A stretch of DNA of 64,000 nucleotides, from the NCBI RefSeq assembly GCF_029222925.1, contig NZ_JARHUI010000001.1, positions 186,986 through 250,985 of the forward strand. The letters run 5' to 3'. The notes beneath the pieces are model-generated. The model searched no databases, was not told where the DNA came from, and saw only the letters and a list, made by a program, of their open reading frames with translations. Position numbers and translations under genes: made by a program. The DNA is from Algoriphagus sp. CAU 1675 (GTDB taxonomy: Bacteria; Bacteroidota; Bacteroidia; Cytophagales; Cyclobacteriaceae). Shown here piece by piece: positions 51,230-61,180 of the stretch; within the stretch, counting starts at the first letter, position 1, and each line of letters opens with the position of its first letter.

Positions 51230-52297
51230 ATGAAACAAAATCTGATTCAAGCGATTTCTGAAAAATATAAGTTGGGACCTGCAGATTCTTTGCAGATCAG
51301 CCCTCTGGGTGAAGGCCTGATTCATCAGACTTTTTTGGTTTCAGACGGAAATCAGGATTGGGTATTGCAGGGATTTAATAACTCTGTTTTCAAATTTCCG
51401 GATCGGATTTCCAATAACCTTGGCTTGCTCAGCAAATACATTTTGTCACATCCCCTCCCTTTTTCCCTTCCTCTTCCAATGGAAACTATGGAAGGCGACA
51501 ATCTGCTGGAGGTAGAAGGAAAACTATATAGGTTGTTTGAGTTTGTAAAAGGGCAGACTATTCAACAGATTTCAAAAATAGAGCAGGCTTTTTTGGCTGC
51601 GGAGGCCTATGGGGTCTTTGCCGATTGGGCAAAAAATGTTTCTATTGAAAATTTTCAGGAAAGCATTCCCAATTTCCACCGCTTGGATCTGCGTTATGAC
51701 CGCCTTGTGGAGGTAGCTGCACAGAAAAGCGGTCAAAGTGCTGAAGAGGAAGAGATTCTGCAGTTTTACATCGGCCAAAAGCCTCTGATCAAGGCCTACA
51801 TTTCTTTAATTGAAAAAATCCCCTCACGCTTGACCCACAATGACACCAAAATCAATAACCTGATTTTTTCCGGGGATTTGACAAAGGTGGAGGCGGTCAT
51901 TGATCTTGATACCCTGATGCCGGGATATCTGATGTACGATTTTGGGGATTTGGTCAGGACCGTTGCCTGTTCTCTTCCCGAGACTTCTACTCAGTGGGAT
52001 CAGATACGACTTCAGGTTCCCGTTTTTGAGGCCTTGCTGAAAGGATATTGGAAGGGTATTAAATCCATGGCGACTCCTGAGGAAATCAATTCCCTCCTGC
52101 TTGCCGGAGAGATCATGACCTGTATTATGGGCCTTCGGTTTTTTACAGATCATATAGAGGGAAATGTGTATTACCGTGTGGCCTATCCGGAGCAGAACTT
52201 TCACCGAGCCAAGAACCAAATGATTTTTCTCAAAGACCAGCAATCCAAGCGGACTGAATTGGGGGAAATCTTACATTCCCTGACTCGGGTTGTCTAA
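51230..52297 (+). CDS. APH/choline-kinase-fold phosphotransferase (possible sugar kinase)
   Basis: A 355-residue kinase of the aminoglycoside phosphotransferase fold. The Brenner motif is L-T-H-N-D-T-K-I-N-N-L-I-F (about 201-213, catalytic Asp) and the metal motif V-I-D-L-D-T (about 223-228). G-E-G-L-I-H-Q-T-F (about 25-33) is the nucleotide loop. Relatives include N-acetylhexosamine 1-kinase, homoserine kinase type II and mucin-sugar kinases. The neighbouring divergent SSS symporter makes phosphorylation of an imported sugar the best guess. It is not an obvious antibiotic-resistance enzyme. Confidence 0.78.
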   Translation: MKQNLIQAISEKYKLGPADSLQISPLGEGLIHQTFLVSDGNQDWVLQGFNNSVFKFPDRISNNLGLLSKYILSHPLPFSLPLPMETMEGDNLLEVEGKLYRLFEFVKGQTIQQISKIEQAFLAAEAYGVFADWAKNVSIENFQESIPNFHRLDLRYDRLVEVAAQKSGQSAEEEEILQFYIGQKPLIKAYISLIEKIPSRLTHNDTKINNLIFSGDLTKVEAVIDLDTLMPGYLMYDFGDLVRTVACSLPETSTQWDQIRLQVPVFEALLKGYWKGIKSMATPEEINSLLLAGEIMTCIMGLRFFTDHIEGNVYYRVAYPEQNFHRAKNQMIFLKDQQSKRTELGEILHSLTRVV

Positions 52298-52378
52298 TGG
52301 ATTCAAACATTATCCTGAATTTTATTGTCAATTGATACCTATGGGATTATTTTGCCTGAGCCATAAACCCTAATCCAT

Positions 52379-54472
52379 TTGTCCGGTTTTTTTGATACGA
52401 AAATAGAGTTCCTGAAAGGGATGGGCCCTCAGCGCGCAGCCTTGATCAATAAGGAACTGAATATTTTTACCTACGGGGAATTACTGCAGCATTATCCATT
52501 CCGCTACGAAGACAGAACCCGGTTTTTCAAGATTCGAGAACTTTCTGCCGATCTCGAAAACGTGCAGATTATTGCGAAGATCATGAAGGTAGAGCTGATC
52601 GGTGCTGGTGGAAAGCGAAGACTGGTGGCCCATGTTGCCGATGAAACTGGGGAAATGGAAATGACCTGGTTCAAGGGCATTCAGTGGGTACAGAAAAAAC
52701 TCCCTCCCGGGGCTACTTATATATTTTTTGGAAAGCCGGCTCTGTTTGGAAGAAGGTGGAGTATAGCCCATCCGGAGATGGAGCCATTGAGTCAAGCCTC
52801 TGAAAAGCGGAATAATTTCCAACCTGTATATTCCACCACAGAAAAGCTTCGAGCCCGATTCCTTGATTCCCGGGGAATTTCCAAAATTATGGAGCAGCTG
52901 GTGCAGGTTTGCTACCCACAGATACAGGAGACCTTGCCGGGAGAAATTCTACATCAATACCAGTTAATCGGGAAAAAGGAGGCCATCAGGCAAATCCATT
53001 TTCCAACCCAACCGGATCTGCTTCACAGAGCCCGGAAGAGATTGAAATTTGAGGAGTTCTTTTACCTTCAGTTACGCCTGCTCAAGATGAAAGTGGCCAG
53101 GACTGAAAAATTCCGGGGCCAGGTTTTGGCTAATACGGAACTGTTGACGGATTTCTATCAAAATCATATTCCCTTTGAGCTGACCAATGCACAAAAACGG
53201 GTAATCAGGGAAGCCTACCATGATTTGAAATCAGGGAAGCAAATGAACCGATTGATCCAAGGTGATGTGGGGAGCGGAAAGACCATGGTGGCATTTATCT
53301 GTACCTTGATCGCAATAGGTTCTGGTGCACAGGCTTGTTTGATGGCTCCTACAGAAATTTTGGCCAATCAACATTACGAAGGACTGAAGGAGTTTGCGGA
53401 TAGTATGGGTTTGAAAATTGCCCTTTTGACAGGCTCTACGAAAAAAGCCCAGCGGAAAATCATCCACGAGGAGCTTCTAAGTGGGGACTTGAAAATCCTG
53501 ATCGGAACCCATGCTTTGTTGGAAGATGTGGTTCAGTTCCAGAACCTAGGGCTGTCGATTGTGGATGAGCAACACCGTTTTGGGGTGGCTCAGCGTGCTA
53601 AACTTTGGGCAAAAAACGAAGATTTCCTTCCCCATGTATTGGTGATGACGGCTACCCCTATCCCAAGAACCCTTGCGATGACTTTATATGGAGACTTGGA
53701 CGTTTCGGTTATTGATGAGTTGCCGGCAGGCCGAAAGCCCATTCAGACGGTTCACCGCTATGACAAGGACCGGTTGAAAGTGTTTGGCTTTATCAACCAG
53801 GAAATCAAAAAAGGAAGGCAGGTTTATATCGTTTATCCCTTGATTGAGGATTCGGAAACCATGGATTTGAAAAGCCTGATGGATGGATATGAAAGTATTG
53901 CCAGGGCTTTTCCCCAATATCCGCTAAGTATAGTCCATGGCTCCATGAAAGCGGATGCGAAAGACTATGAGATGCAGCGCTTCGTAAAAGGGGAAACCAA
54001 GATCATGGTGGCTACCACGGTAATTGAAGTGGGGGTGAATGTCCCGAACGCTTCAGTAATGGTGATTGAAAATGCAGAGCGATTTGGGCTTTCCCAATTG
54101 CATCAGTTGCGGGGAAGAGTCGGGCGTGGAGCGGAGCAGAGTTATTGTATTCTGATGAGCAAATATGAGTTGTCAAAAGACTCCAGAGTCAGACTGGAAA
54201 CGATGGTGCGCACCAATGACGGATTTGAAATTGCGGACGTGGACCTGAGGTTAAGAGGTCCCGGTGATTTGATGGGTACCCAGCAGAGCGGGGTGACCGA
54301 TTTGTTGATTGCGGATTTGAGTAAAGATGCTCCTATCCTGACTTTGGCCAGGGATGCTGCTCAGCAGTTATTGGCACAGGATCCGGATTTGAGCTTGCCC
54401 GAAAATGCCCCGGTATTGAGACAGGTTAAGCTGCAGAAGAAATCCGCAGTCAATTGGAGCAGGATTTCCTAA
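52379..54472 (+). CDS. recG: ATP-dependent DNA helicase RecG
   Basis: Remodels stalled replication forks and branched DNA, 697 residues. The N-terminal wedge/OB region (about 60-160) recognises the fork. Helicase motifs are G-D-V-G-S-G-K-T (about 294-301), D-E-Q-H-R-F-G (about 395-401), T-A-T-P-I-P-R-T and Q-L-R-G-R-V-G-R-G (the TRG region). The start is TTG at 52379: M-S-G-F-F-D-T-K-I-E-F-L-K-G matches the usual N-terminus, and the next Met, 14 codons on, would cut the conserved opening. It lies 81 bases after the kinase gene. Confidence 0.96.
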   Translation: MSGFFDTKIEFLKGMGPQRAALINKELNIFTYGELLQHYPFRYEDRTRFFKIRELSADLENVQIIAKIMKVELIGAGGKRRLVAHVADETGEMEMTWFKGIQWVQKKLPPGATYIFFGKPALFGRRWSIAHPEMEPLSQASEKRNNFQPVYSTTEKLRARFLDSRGISKIMEQLVQVCYPQIQETLPGEILHQYQLIGKKEAIRQIHFPTQPDLLHRARKRLKFEEFFYLQLRLLKMKVARTEKFRGQVLANTELLTDFYQNHIPFELTNAQKRVIREAYHDLKSGKQMNRLIQGDVGSGKTMVAFICTLIAIGSGAQACLMAPTEILANQHYEGLKEFADSMGLKIALLTGSTKKAQRKIIHEELLSGDLKILIGTHALLEDVVQFQNLGLSIVDEQHRFGVAQRAKLWAKNEDFLPHVLVMTATPIPRTLAMTLYGDLDVSVIDELPAGRKPIQTVHRYDKDRLKVFGFINQEIKKGRQVYIVYPLIEDSETMDLKSLMDGYESIARAFPQYPLSIVHGSMKADAKDYEMQRFVKGETKIMVATTVIEVGVNVPNASVMVIENAERFGLSQLHQLRGRVGRGAEQSYCILMSKYELSKDSRVRLETMVRTNDGFEIADVDLRLRGPGDLMGTQQSGVTDLLIADLSKDAPILTLARDAAQQLLAQDPDLSLPENAPVLRQVKLQKKSAVNWSRIS

Positions 54473-54511
54473 GCATTCTAGGGCTGAAAAGTTAAGGGAA
54501 ATGGATTTTTC

Positions 54512-55636
54512 TTATTTCTTTGCCAAATCCTGAAATACTTCCAGATATTGATCCGTGACATAATCCCAGTTGTATTTTTTGGTAAGTCCCGCTCTTGCAT
54601 TAGCTCTCAGGGATTCCAATTGTTCCGGTTCTCTTTCTGATTTTTCTACCAAGTCTTTTACAGCTTCCGCGTTCTTCTCAAAATACCATCCATGCTTGCC
54701 GTTTTGGAGCATTTCCTGATTGAATGGGGTATTCAGTGCCAGTATCGCACATCCATAACCCAAGGCTTTCAGCATGGCTGGATTGGTGCCTCCATATTCG
54801 TGTCCATGGAAATAGGCATAGCAATGGGAATACAGGGATGCCAATTCATTGGGATCCGTGACGTATCCGGTAAACAACAGCCGTTCGTCCTTCATGTTTT
54901 TGAGCCGGTTGGCCCACTCATCCTGAAAGGGAACATCCCCGACCACCACCAATTTTCTTTTGGAGTCTGATTTCAAAAATCCTTCAATGATTAAGTCCGC
55001 ATTATTGTCCGGAACCAACCTCCCAACAATTAGATAATAACCCCGGCTTTCCAAGTTCCACTTTTGAATGGGTTGGGAATCAACAGACTCCCTGGGATTG
55101 GCTCCATAGGCAATAACCTTGGAGTCTTTGTCAAATAGATCCAGGTAGACTCTCCGCATTTCGTCCGAATCATTGATGATTTGATCGTAGAATTTGGTCG
55201 CCATCTTGGAAGCCCATTTGAAATACTTTGCCCCCATTCCTTTCCATTTGGGTCTCAGCCACTCCAGTCCGTCTACATTGATAGCCGTGGGCTTACCAAA
55301 TAATTTGGGGATCAAGCCGAAGGGCCCGTTTCCGGAATTCACCACAAAAATCACATCCACATCCGAGAAGCAAGCATGGATCATTGAGAAAAAGGTGTGG
55401 GTCAACTGGGTGAGGCTTTTGGATTCTATGGCAGGAGTGTAGATGCATTCTATCCCATTGACAAAGCGAGGGCGGTCTTTGAATAATGACCTGTGGTTAT
55501 ATACCCGGACCTTTACCCCTTTTGCGACCAAGCGTTCTCCAAGTTCTTTGATCATGGTATCATATCCCCCATACACGTAGGGATAACCTTTTGCGCCCAT
55601 GATCGCGATTTTCAATGCCTTTGGGTTTTTTGACAC
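54512..55636 (-). CDS. glycosyltransferase, GT4 with DUF1972 N-terminal domain
   Basis: A 374-residue GT-B fold enzyme that adds a sugar to an exopolysaccharide repeat unit. The N-terminal half is DUF1972-like (I-A-I-M-G-A-K-G-Y-P-Y-V-Y-G-G-Y-D; then N-V-D-G-L-E-W-L-R). The C-terminal half has the GT4 nucleotide-binding line V-G-R-L-V-P-D-N-N and the H-G-H-E-Y-G-G-T-N-P-A segment, the E-x7-E-like motif. Enzymes of this build are rhamnosyl- or galactosyltransferases. The start is GTG at 55636. It is the last gene of the minus-strand cluster, 35 bases after another GT4. Confidence 0.87.
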   Translation of the reverse strand: MSKNPKALKIAIMGAKGYPYVYGGYDTMIKELGERLVAKGVKVRVYNHRSLFKDRPRFVNGIECIYTPAIESKSLTQLTHTFFSMIHACFSDVDVIFVVNSGNGPFGLIPKLFGKPTAINVDGLEWLRPKWKGMGAKYFKWASKMATKFYDQIINDSDEMRRVYLDLFDKDSKVIAYGANPRESVDSQPIQKWNLESRGYYLIVGRLVPDNNADLIIEGFLKSDSKRKLVVVGDVPFQDEWANRLKNMKDERLLFTGYVTDPNELASLYSHCYAYFHGHEYGGTNPAMLKALGYGCAILALNTPFNQEMLQNGKHGWYFEKNAEAVKDLVEKSEREPEQLESLRANARAGLTKKYNWDYVTDQYLEVFQDLAKK

Positions 55637-55671
55637 GTCTCTAAGGGTTTTTGAGAATTATTTTGATCCTC

Positions 55672-56814
55672 TTATACTTCCGAAACCAGTTTTCCGAAGT
55701 TTTCCAGATATTTCTCCTGGTTGAAATATTCATTTACTCTTTGCCGACCGGCTTTCCCCATCTTTTCCCTCAACTCAGCGGATTCAATCAGTTTTTCAAA
55801 AGCCACAACAGCCTCTTGAGGATTGTCCCAAGGAATCAGGAATCCTGTTTCCCCATCGATTACCATTTCAGTTGCTCCACCATGACGGGTAGCTATGACC
55901 GGTTTTGCTGCAGCCATGCCCTCCAAAACCGTGGTAGGTAAAGGGTCAGGCAAAATGCTTGGTACTACAAAAATATCCAAGCCGCTCAGGATTTCAGGGA
56001 CATCTAATCTGAATCCCAGATTAGTCACGCAGTCCTCCAAACCTAGTTTTTGGGTAAGGGAACTAACCTCATCATAAAGGTACTCATAGCCGGGAAAAGC
56101 ATCTCCCGCCATCACAAAGTGGAGGTTAGGATATTTCTTTTTTAACAGGGCTGCAATTTCCAGAAAATAGAACTGGCCCTTCCATAAATTGACTCTGGCC
56201 ACCATCCCGATCAACAGCTTATTTTCTGGAATCCCGATTTCTGATTTCAGGTCATAGTCAGCTTTTGCATAAGGTTGGGTATCTATTCCGTTGTAAAGCA
56301 ATTTCAGTTTCTCAGCTTTGATTCTTGAAAAGTTTTTGATCACCGCTTCCGAAACGCAGATGACTCTGTCTTCCGTGAGTTTGATATAGGTTTCCAATAG
56401 GGATTTAAACCATTTTGGACGTTCGATGATTTCATGGATATGCCAGATATGCGGAATTCCATGTCTCAGTTTCAGCAAACCCCCGATAATATTCGCATTG
56501 GAATTGGTGTAGATCAGGGTGATTTTTTCCTGTTTGATTAGGACCGATAACTTGAAGAAAGAGGAAAATACCTGTCCAAAAAGAGTCAAAAGCCCAATAG
56601 GATTGAGGTTTTGTCTTCTGAGAACTCCATGCTCCATCAATACCACCTCAAAGCCCATGTTTTTCATGATCTCCACCAAAGGGCCATCATGAGGCAAAAC
56701 GGTAATGGATTTCCAGCCCAGTCGCCTAAACCCCTCCAAGGAACGGATCAGGTTTTTGCTGGCTCCATATAAATCCGCGGAACCGTATATGACTAAAACC
56801 TTCCTTTCTTTCAT
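55672..56814 (-). CDS. glycosyltransferase family 4
   Basis: A 380-residue GT-B enzyme. The acceptor half has I-W-H-I-H-E-I-I-E (about 140-148). The donor half has G-M-V-A-R-V-N-L-W-K-G, P-S-I-L-P-D-P-L-P-T-T-V-L-E-G-M-A-A (the E-x7-E sugar-nucleotide site) and A-T-R-H-G-G-A-T-E-M-V-I-D-G-E-T-G-F. The donor sugar is not known. A 249-base gap upstream (56815-57063), in which I see no gene, separates it from the acyltransferase gene; a separate promoter for the last two genes may lie there. Confidence 0.88.
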   Translation of the reverse strand: MKERKVLVIYGSADLYGASKNLIRSLEGFRRLGWKSITVLPHDGPLVEIMKNMGFEVVLMEHGVLRRQNLNPIGLLTLFGQVFSSFFKLSVLIKQEKITLIYTNSNANIIGGLLKLRHGIPHIWHIHEIIERPKWFKSLLETYIKLTEDRVICVSEAVIKNFSRIKAEKLKLLYNGIDTQPYAKADYDLKSEIGIPENKLLIGMVARVNLWKGQFYFLEIAALLKKKYPNLHFVMAGDAFPGYEYLYDEVSSLTQKLGLEDCVTNLGFRLDVPEILSGLDIFVVPSILPDPLPTTVLEGMAAAKPVIATRHGGATEMVIDGETGFLIPWDNPQEAVVAFEKLIESAELREKMGKAGRQRVNEYFNQEKYLENFGKLVSEV

Positions 56815-57063
56815 ACAATTATATTTTTTCCTTGTAGGCTATATGGAATCTCGCATGGTATACAATCATCCCAGTGTGTGTCTCCTATATCATGCTCGAC
56901 TTCATGAAGTAAATTTGAAATTATTTGGCGGGAACTCCCGAGGAAGGGCGGATCTATTTGGAAAAATCACTGTTTTACTATTCGGTGAATTATAAAATGA
57001 AGGGAGTTTTATTCCTATTTTATGAGTTTTGCTTTGCCTTTTTCAGGCCTTGATTTCTCTACG

Positions 57064-57771
57064 TTAAGGTTTTCGGCTTTTGATAACCTGGGCAGGGTTT
57101 CCGGCTACTATGCTAAATGGAGGAACATCTTTGGTTACTACCGCCCCTGCTGCCACTATGGAACCTTTTCCTATGGTAACCCCTGCCAAAATGATTGAAT
57201 TAGCAGCGATCCAACAGTCATCTTCTATCTTGACAAAAGAACGGGTGACTCCCTGTTCGATCATGGGCCTTTCCGGATTCCCAAAATTATGATTTTCTGA
57301 ATAAATACTGACCCTGGGGGACATCATCACGTTGTTGCCGATTTCTATATATCCGGAACAACCAATGTAGCTATAGGGACCAATGCTGCTGTTGTCCCCA
57401 ACTTTTAGCCCAACTCCTGCCTCTCCACCATACAGGTTGGTAGGCCGGATGATGGCATAGCTGCCAATTGTTACCTTATCCCCAAACGTAAGACCCTTTT
57501 GGGAAAGACCGTTGATTTCACAATGATCCTGGGCAATGAAATTTTTTCCTGTGCGAATGTAATGGGCTTGTCGTATGGTAACTCCTTTTCCAATAAGAAA
57601 CAGCCCTTTTGTACTTTTAAAGCGCCATCTTACTAGCAAGCCCCTCAGTAACCAAAAGCCCATTCGCAAAAGCAGCCCCAAAGTGGATATTCCGTCCCAA
57701 TCTTTTCCAAATCGGTCCTTCAAATCAAGTCCGGTTATTTTATAGGTTATTTTGCTGAAAAAACTAGCCAT
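57064..57771 (-). CDS. left-handed beta-helix acyltransferase (hexapeptide repeat)
   Basis: A 235-residue acyltransferase of the WbbJ/NodL type that probably O-acetylates a polysaccharide sugar. After an N-terminal hydrophobic helix region (about 25-50, [16 protein letters not shown]) come hexapeptide repeats. [16 protein letters not shown] and [17 protein letters not shown] are typical coils. The His in Y-S-E-N-H-N-F-G is the likely catalytic base. It overlaps the upstream GT4 gene by 8 bases. Confidence 0.87.
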   Translation of the reverse strand: MASFFSKITYKITGLDLKDRFGKDWDGISTLGLLLRMGFWLLRGLLVRWRFKSTKGLFLIGKGVTIRQAHYIRTGKNFIAQDHCEINGLSQKGLTFGDKVTIGSYAIIRPTNLYGGEAGVGLKVGDNSSIGPYSYIGCSGYIEIGNNVMMSPRVSIYSENHNFGNPERPMIEQGVTRSFVKIEDDCWIAANSIILAGVTIGKGSIVAAGAVVTKDVPPFSIVAGNPAQVIKSRKP

Positions 57772-58888
57772 TCAATAGTTCCTTAAAAGCTCGCTCCAAA
57801 TGTAAGAAAAACTTATTCGTGGAAAATTCCTCCAGGCGCTTTCTGCCTTTCTGAATGAGATCTTCCCTCAGATCAGGATCAGAAGCCAGCTTTTGCATGG
57901 CTTCCAGAAGACGAGATACAGAGTTTTCTTCGAGTATCAGTGCTGCATTACCTGCCACTTCTTTCAGGGCACCTTGATTGGAAATGATCACTGGAAGATC
58001 GAAGGAAAAAGCTTCCAGAATCGGAAGTCCAAAACCTTCATTTTTAGAGGGGAAGACATAGGCCAGAGCATTCGAAAAATACCTTTTAAGCTCATTTTCG
58101 GAAAGGTATCCAGGGAATATCACCTTTTCCTGAAGGGAATATTTTCTGACCAGCTCCTGAAGGTTTTCAAAATCATCCAAGGTTTCCCTCGGCCCTCTTT
58201 GTCCGACCAGTACCAGTTTTAGGTCTGCAAACTCAGGCGCTTTTACCAATTGAGCAAAAGCCTCAATCAGCATTCCCAGGTTTTTTCTTTTTTCCATAAC
58301 CCCCACATGTAGGAAATAGGGGAAGGGAAAAGGATCTTCCTTGGTCTTTGTGGAGGCCAGAAGACCTGAAGCCGGATGGGCAACTTGGATGGGGACATTT
58401 TGAAATAGACCCATTTCCTGCAATCGGTTTTTGGAGTGTTTGGTAATTGTCACGATCGCACCGTTTTTCTTCAATCCTTTATTGAGAAAGAACAGGTAAT
58501 ACTTTAACCAAAGCGCTTGGTAATGTTCCGGATTGTCCCAAAAAAAGGTGTCGTGGATTACCGATACCTTTTTGCCTCTGGCTACCCATGAGCTGAGTAT
58601 ATCCGGACTGAAAACGATACAGGTTTTATGATAATGGCTGAGAAAAGGGAGAACCAATTGTTTCCGAATCAAATAAAGGAATTGGAAAAGCAGGTTTTTC
58701 CATTTGGAGGTTTTGCCTCGGAAAAAACGGCTCCTTTCCACCTTTCGGTAGTCCGGGCTGATGATGTATTCAAACTCGCTTTCGGGATTTTTTTCCACCT
58801 CCCGGCAAAGGGAAAGGATGTAGGTTTTGATCCCGGTCTGGGCTACATGCAGATAAAAAACATCGATGAGAATTTTAGGCTTTGACAT
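57764..58888 (-). CDS. glycosyltransferase family 4
   Basis: A 374-residue GT-B enzyme of the mannosyltransferase WbaZ-like group. Y-L-H-V-A-Q-T-G-I (about 12-20) is the acceptor-side loop. Donor-side lines are [30 protein letters not shown] (E-x7-E motif) and [16 protein letters not shown]. Two ATG codons are possible: 58909 and 58888. The latter gives [14 protein letters not shown], close to the family start, and overlaps the polymerase gene by 14 bases. Donor and acceptor are unknown. Confidence 0.87.
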   Translation of the reverse strand: MSKPKILIDVFYLHVAQTGIKTYILSLCREVEKNPESEFEYIISPDYRKVERSRFFRGKTSKWKNLLFQFLYLIRKQLVLPFLSHYHKTCIVFSPDILSSWVARGKKVSVIHDTFFWDNPEHYQALWLKYYLFFLNKGLKKNGAIVTITKHSKNRLQEMGLFQNVPIQVAHPASGLLASTKTKEDPFPFPYFLHVGVMEKRKNLGMLIEAFAQLVKAPEFADLKLVLVGQRGPRETLDDFENLQELVRKYSLQEKVIFPGYLSENELKRYFSNALAYVFPSKNEGFGLPILEAFSFDLPVIISNQGALKEVAGNAALILEENSVSRLLEAMQKLASDPDLREDLIQKGRKRLEEFSTNKFFLHLERAFKELLNG

Positions 58889-60266
58889 CGTTGGTTTTGG
58901 AGTATTCATTCATCGCATAACCCACCATCCACCAAGACACCCAGCTAACATAGACATACAAGTCTGCATTTGCTGTGAAAAGAGGAAGTAAAAGCCCCAC
59001 TTTGACGGAGGCTGCTGTGAAAGCAACCCGGGCAGTCATCAAGTTTTCGGTAGTTCGGAAGACTTTTAAAGTGCGGGTAATGGCAAAGAACAAAAGTAAA
59101 ATATATAGTACCAATCCAAGAACGCCGATTTGTACTCCATAAATCAAAAACTGATTTTCCCCTCCTATTCTCAACTCATCACTTACGCTTCCCAGGTTTC
59201 CGCTCATGGCTAGGCCCACCCCCAAGGGATTGGCAATGATGGAGTCTAGAGCAACTAGCCATTCCACCAAATGGCCAACACTGGAGGCGTTTTCAAATGT
59301 GAGGGTGTCGAGGACAAAATAATAGAAATCTTCTGAAGCAAAGAATAAGATGTACAAGGCAAAGGCAACCAAAATGAAAAACCCAAAAGCTAGGAGTTTA
59401 TAGAGTCTAAATACCAAGGCTAGGAAAAAGAGCATGATAAAAAAGGCTCCAAAAGCTGCTCTTGAGGAGGAAAATACCAAGCTGCCCAAGGAAAAAACCA
59501 TGATCAGAATATAAGGCCAGCTGAATTCCTTTCGGGAAGTCAAAAGCCAGATCAATCCTGCGGCAAAGCCCATCAGAACGGATGCGGCAAGTTCCAGTGG
59601 ATCAGAAAAAAAGCTTGCCAATCGTTTCGTAATGGCTTGGGTTTCAAAGGTCCAGGAAAGCCCAAAATTCCCCGAAGGCTCAATATCATTGATGGCAGAA
59701 TTGTACAAGGCATAGCCGGTATATTGCTGCAAATGAGCTCCCAATAGGTAGTTTTCTACCAAGTTGACCAAGAATGCCCCTATTGCGACTACAAAGATTA
59801 TTTTGAAAATTCTCCCAATTTCCTCATCCTCAAACCGGGTATTTCTTCCCAGGAAATAAACCAGTCCGGGCATCAGCATATTTTTAAAATAGATGGCTTT
59901 GTTGGAAAAGGCAGAATCACCGATTGGAAGAACCAAAAACAAGAAAGCCAGAGATAAAAAAGCTAAAAAGGATTTGTCCACAGCGTTGAGTTTGAAAGGG
60001 TAATCCGCAATACCTTTTTGATACAGGATGAAAAGTAATACCCCCAAGATGACAATCAGGTCTTTTAAAAGCTGGAAAAGGGTAAGCAGAGGACTTGACT
60101 CAGTAGCCTGATAAACGATACTAAGTGTGGTGATATAAATTGGAAGATAAGCCAGCAAAAAGTAAATGAAATAGCTCCACTTTCCACGGAAGACCATTTC
60201 CTGTAAGACCCAAAGTAGGGCAGCCCCAATGGCTAATGCAATCACTATGAATATCAATGAGGACAT
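58875..60266 (-). CDS. O-antigen ligase / Wzy-type polymerase-like membrane protein
   Basis: A 463-residue protein with about 11-12 predicted membrane helices and a longer periplasmic loop around 330-370. Like other Wzy/WaaL proteins it has little sequence conservation. The R-A-A-F-G-A-F segment after S-S-S (about 263-272) and the G-V-G-L-A-M-S-G-N loop (about 347-355) match the Wzy_C pattern. Its place between a flippase, a chain-length regulator and glycosyltransferases makes polymerisation of lipid-linked repeat units the likely role. It overlaps the neighbouring genes on both sides by a few bases. Confidence 0.8.
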   Translation of the reverse strand: MSSLIFIVIALAIGAALLWVLQEMVFRGKWSYFIYFLLAYLPIYITTLSIVYQATESSPLLTLFQLLKDLIVILGVLLFILYQKGIADYPFKLNAVDKSFLAFLSLAFLFLVLPIGDSAFSNKAIYFKNMLMPGLVYFLGRNTRFEDEEIGRIFKIIFVVAIGAFLVNLVENYLLGAHLQQYTGYALYNSAINDIEPSGNFGLSWTFETQAITKRLASFFSDPLELAASVLMGFAAGLIWLLTSRKEFSWPYILIMVFSLGSLVFSSSRAAFGAFFIMLFFLALVFRLYKLLAFGFFILVAFALYILFFASEDFYYFVLDTLTFENASSVGHLVEWLVALDSIIANPLGVGLAMSGNLGSVSDELRIGGENQFLIYGVQIGVLGLVLYILLLFFAITRTLKVFRTTENLMTARVAFTAASVKVGLLLPLFTANADLYVYVSWVSWWMVGYAMNEYSKTNDVKA

Positions 60267-61180
60267 TCAGGAGCAGCTTGAAGGTTTTGGCTAATTCCGT
60301 CTCGGATTCCTTTGGCGACGGACCTCAATTTTCCGATTCTTCCTCTCAAAAAAAAGTAGAGCATCCAAAGGCAAAAGCGAGTCAGATGATGGGGGAGTCC
60401 CAATAGGCTTTTTCGTCTTCGGATCAGAAAAAACTGATTCCGCACGAGCCAATAAAAGACCTGTGGGCTCAAGGTCCCTTCCGAATTTTTTTTCTTTGAA
60501 GAAGCACCAGCCTCATGGTAGATTTTTGCCTTTTCTGCTAAAAGAATGGAAAAGCCTTTTTCCCGGATGCGTAATGACCAGTCCACATCTTCGAAATAGG
60601 CAAAATACTGTTCGTTTAGGAGCCCTGCCTCCAATATTGCCTGTCGGCTTACCAGAATGCAACAGCCCGTGGCCCAATCCAGAATATCAGAAGAAGGAGA
60701 ATAATCCTTTATGCTTTTTCGGTCTCCCAGAGTTTTTGCGCTTCCCAAGATTGAGTTCCACTTTCCTCCGGCACTCCATATTTTTTCCTTTTCCCCCAAA
60801 AAGCAGATCATAGGCTGAACAGCTCCAACTTTGGGATTTTCGTTGATTTTCCGGAGCATTAATTCTAAAAAATCCGGCTCTACCTCCGTGTCGTTGTTGA
60901 GAAGCAGAATATAGGAAAAGCCCATTTCCAAAGCCTTTCGAATGCCCACATTATTGCCACCGGAAAACCCCAGATTTTCTTGGTTTTCAATCAGCAGGAT
61001 TTTGGGAAACTCATTTTTCAACTGCTGTCCTTCGGGATTCTTGGAGGCATTTTCCACCAAAATCACTTGAAAATTCGGATTTTTTACCTTGTCAAGGGAT
61101 TTCAGGCAGGCCTTTGTAAAGGAATACCCATTCCAGTTGACCAGAATGATAGCAACCGATGCCTCAGAAGTAAAATCCAT
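60254..61180 (-). CDS. glycosyltransferase family 2 (rhamnosyltransferase-like)
   Basis: A 308-residue GT-A enzyme. A-I-I-L-V-N-W-N-G-Y (about 9-18) opens the nucleotide fold. L-L-L-N-N-D-T-E-V-E-P (about 92-102) carries the D-x-D-like metal site. A-Y-F-E-D-V-D-W-S-L-R (about 193-203) holds the catalytic E-D pair, as in the WbbL rhamnosyltransferase group. The C-terminal 40 residues are basic and hydrophobic and may touch the membrane. It overlaps the flippase gene by 17 bases and the polymerase gene by 13. Confidence 0.89.
   Translation of the reverse strand: MDFTSEASVAIILVNWNGYSFTKACLKSLDKVKNPNFQVILVENASKNPEGQQLKNEFPKILLIENQENLGFSGGNNVGIRKALEMGFSYILLLNNDTEVEPDFLELMLRKINENPKVGAVQPMICFLGEKEKIWSAGGKWNSILGSAKTLGDRKSIKDYSPSSDILDWATGCCILVSRQAILEAGLLNEQYFAYFEDVDWSLRIREKGFSILLAEKAKIYHEAGASSKKKNSEGTLSPQVFYWLVRNQFFLIRRRKSLLGLPHHLTRFCLWMLYFFLRGRIGKLRSVAKGIRDGISQNLQAAPECPH

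Noticed and set aside
51230..52297. Aminoglycoside resistance enzyme
   Set aside because: Only the general kinase fold is shared. The transporter context points to metabolism and no resistance-specific sequence is seen.
56815..57063. A small gene in the gap of the polysaccharide cluster
   Set aside because: An open frame crosses part of it on the plus strand, but it starts inside the neighbouring glycosyltransferase gene and shows no protein-like features.
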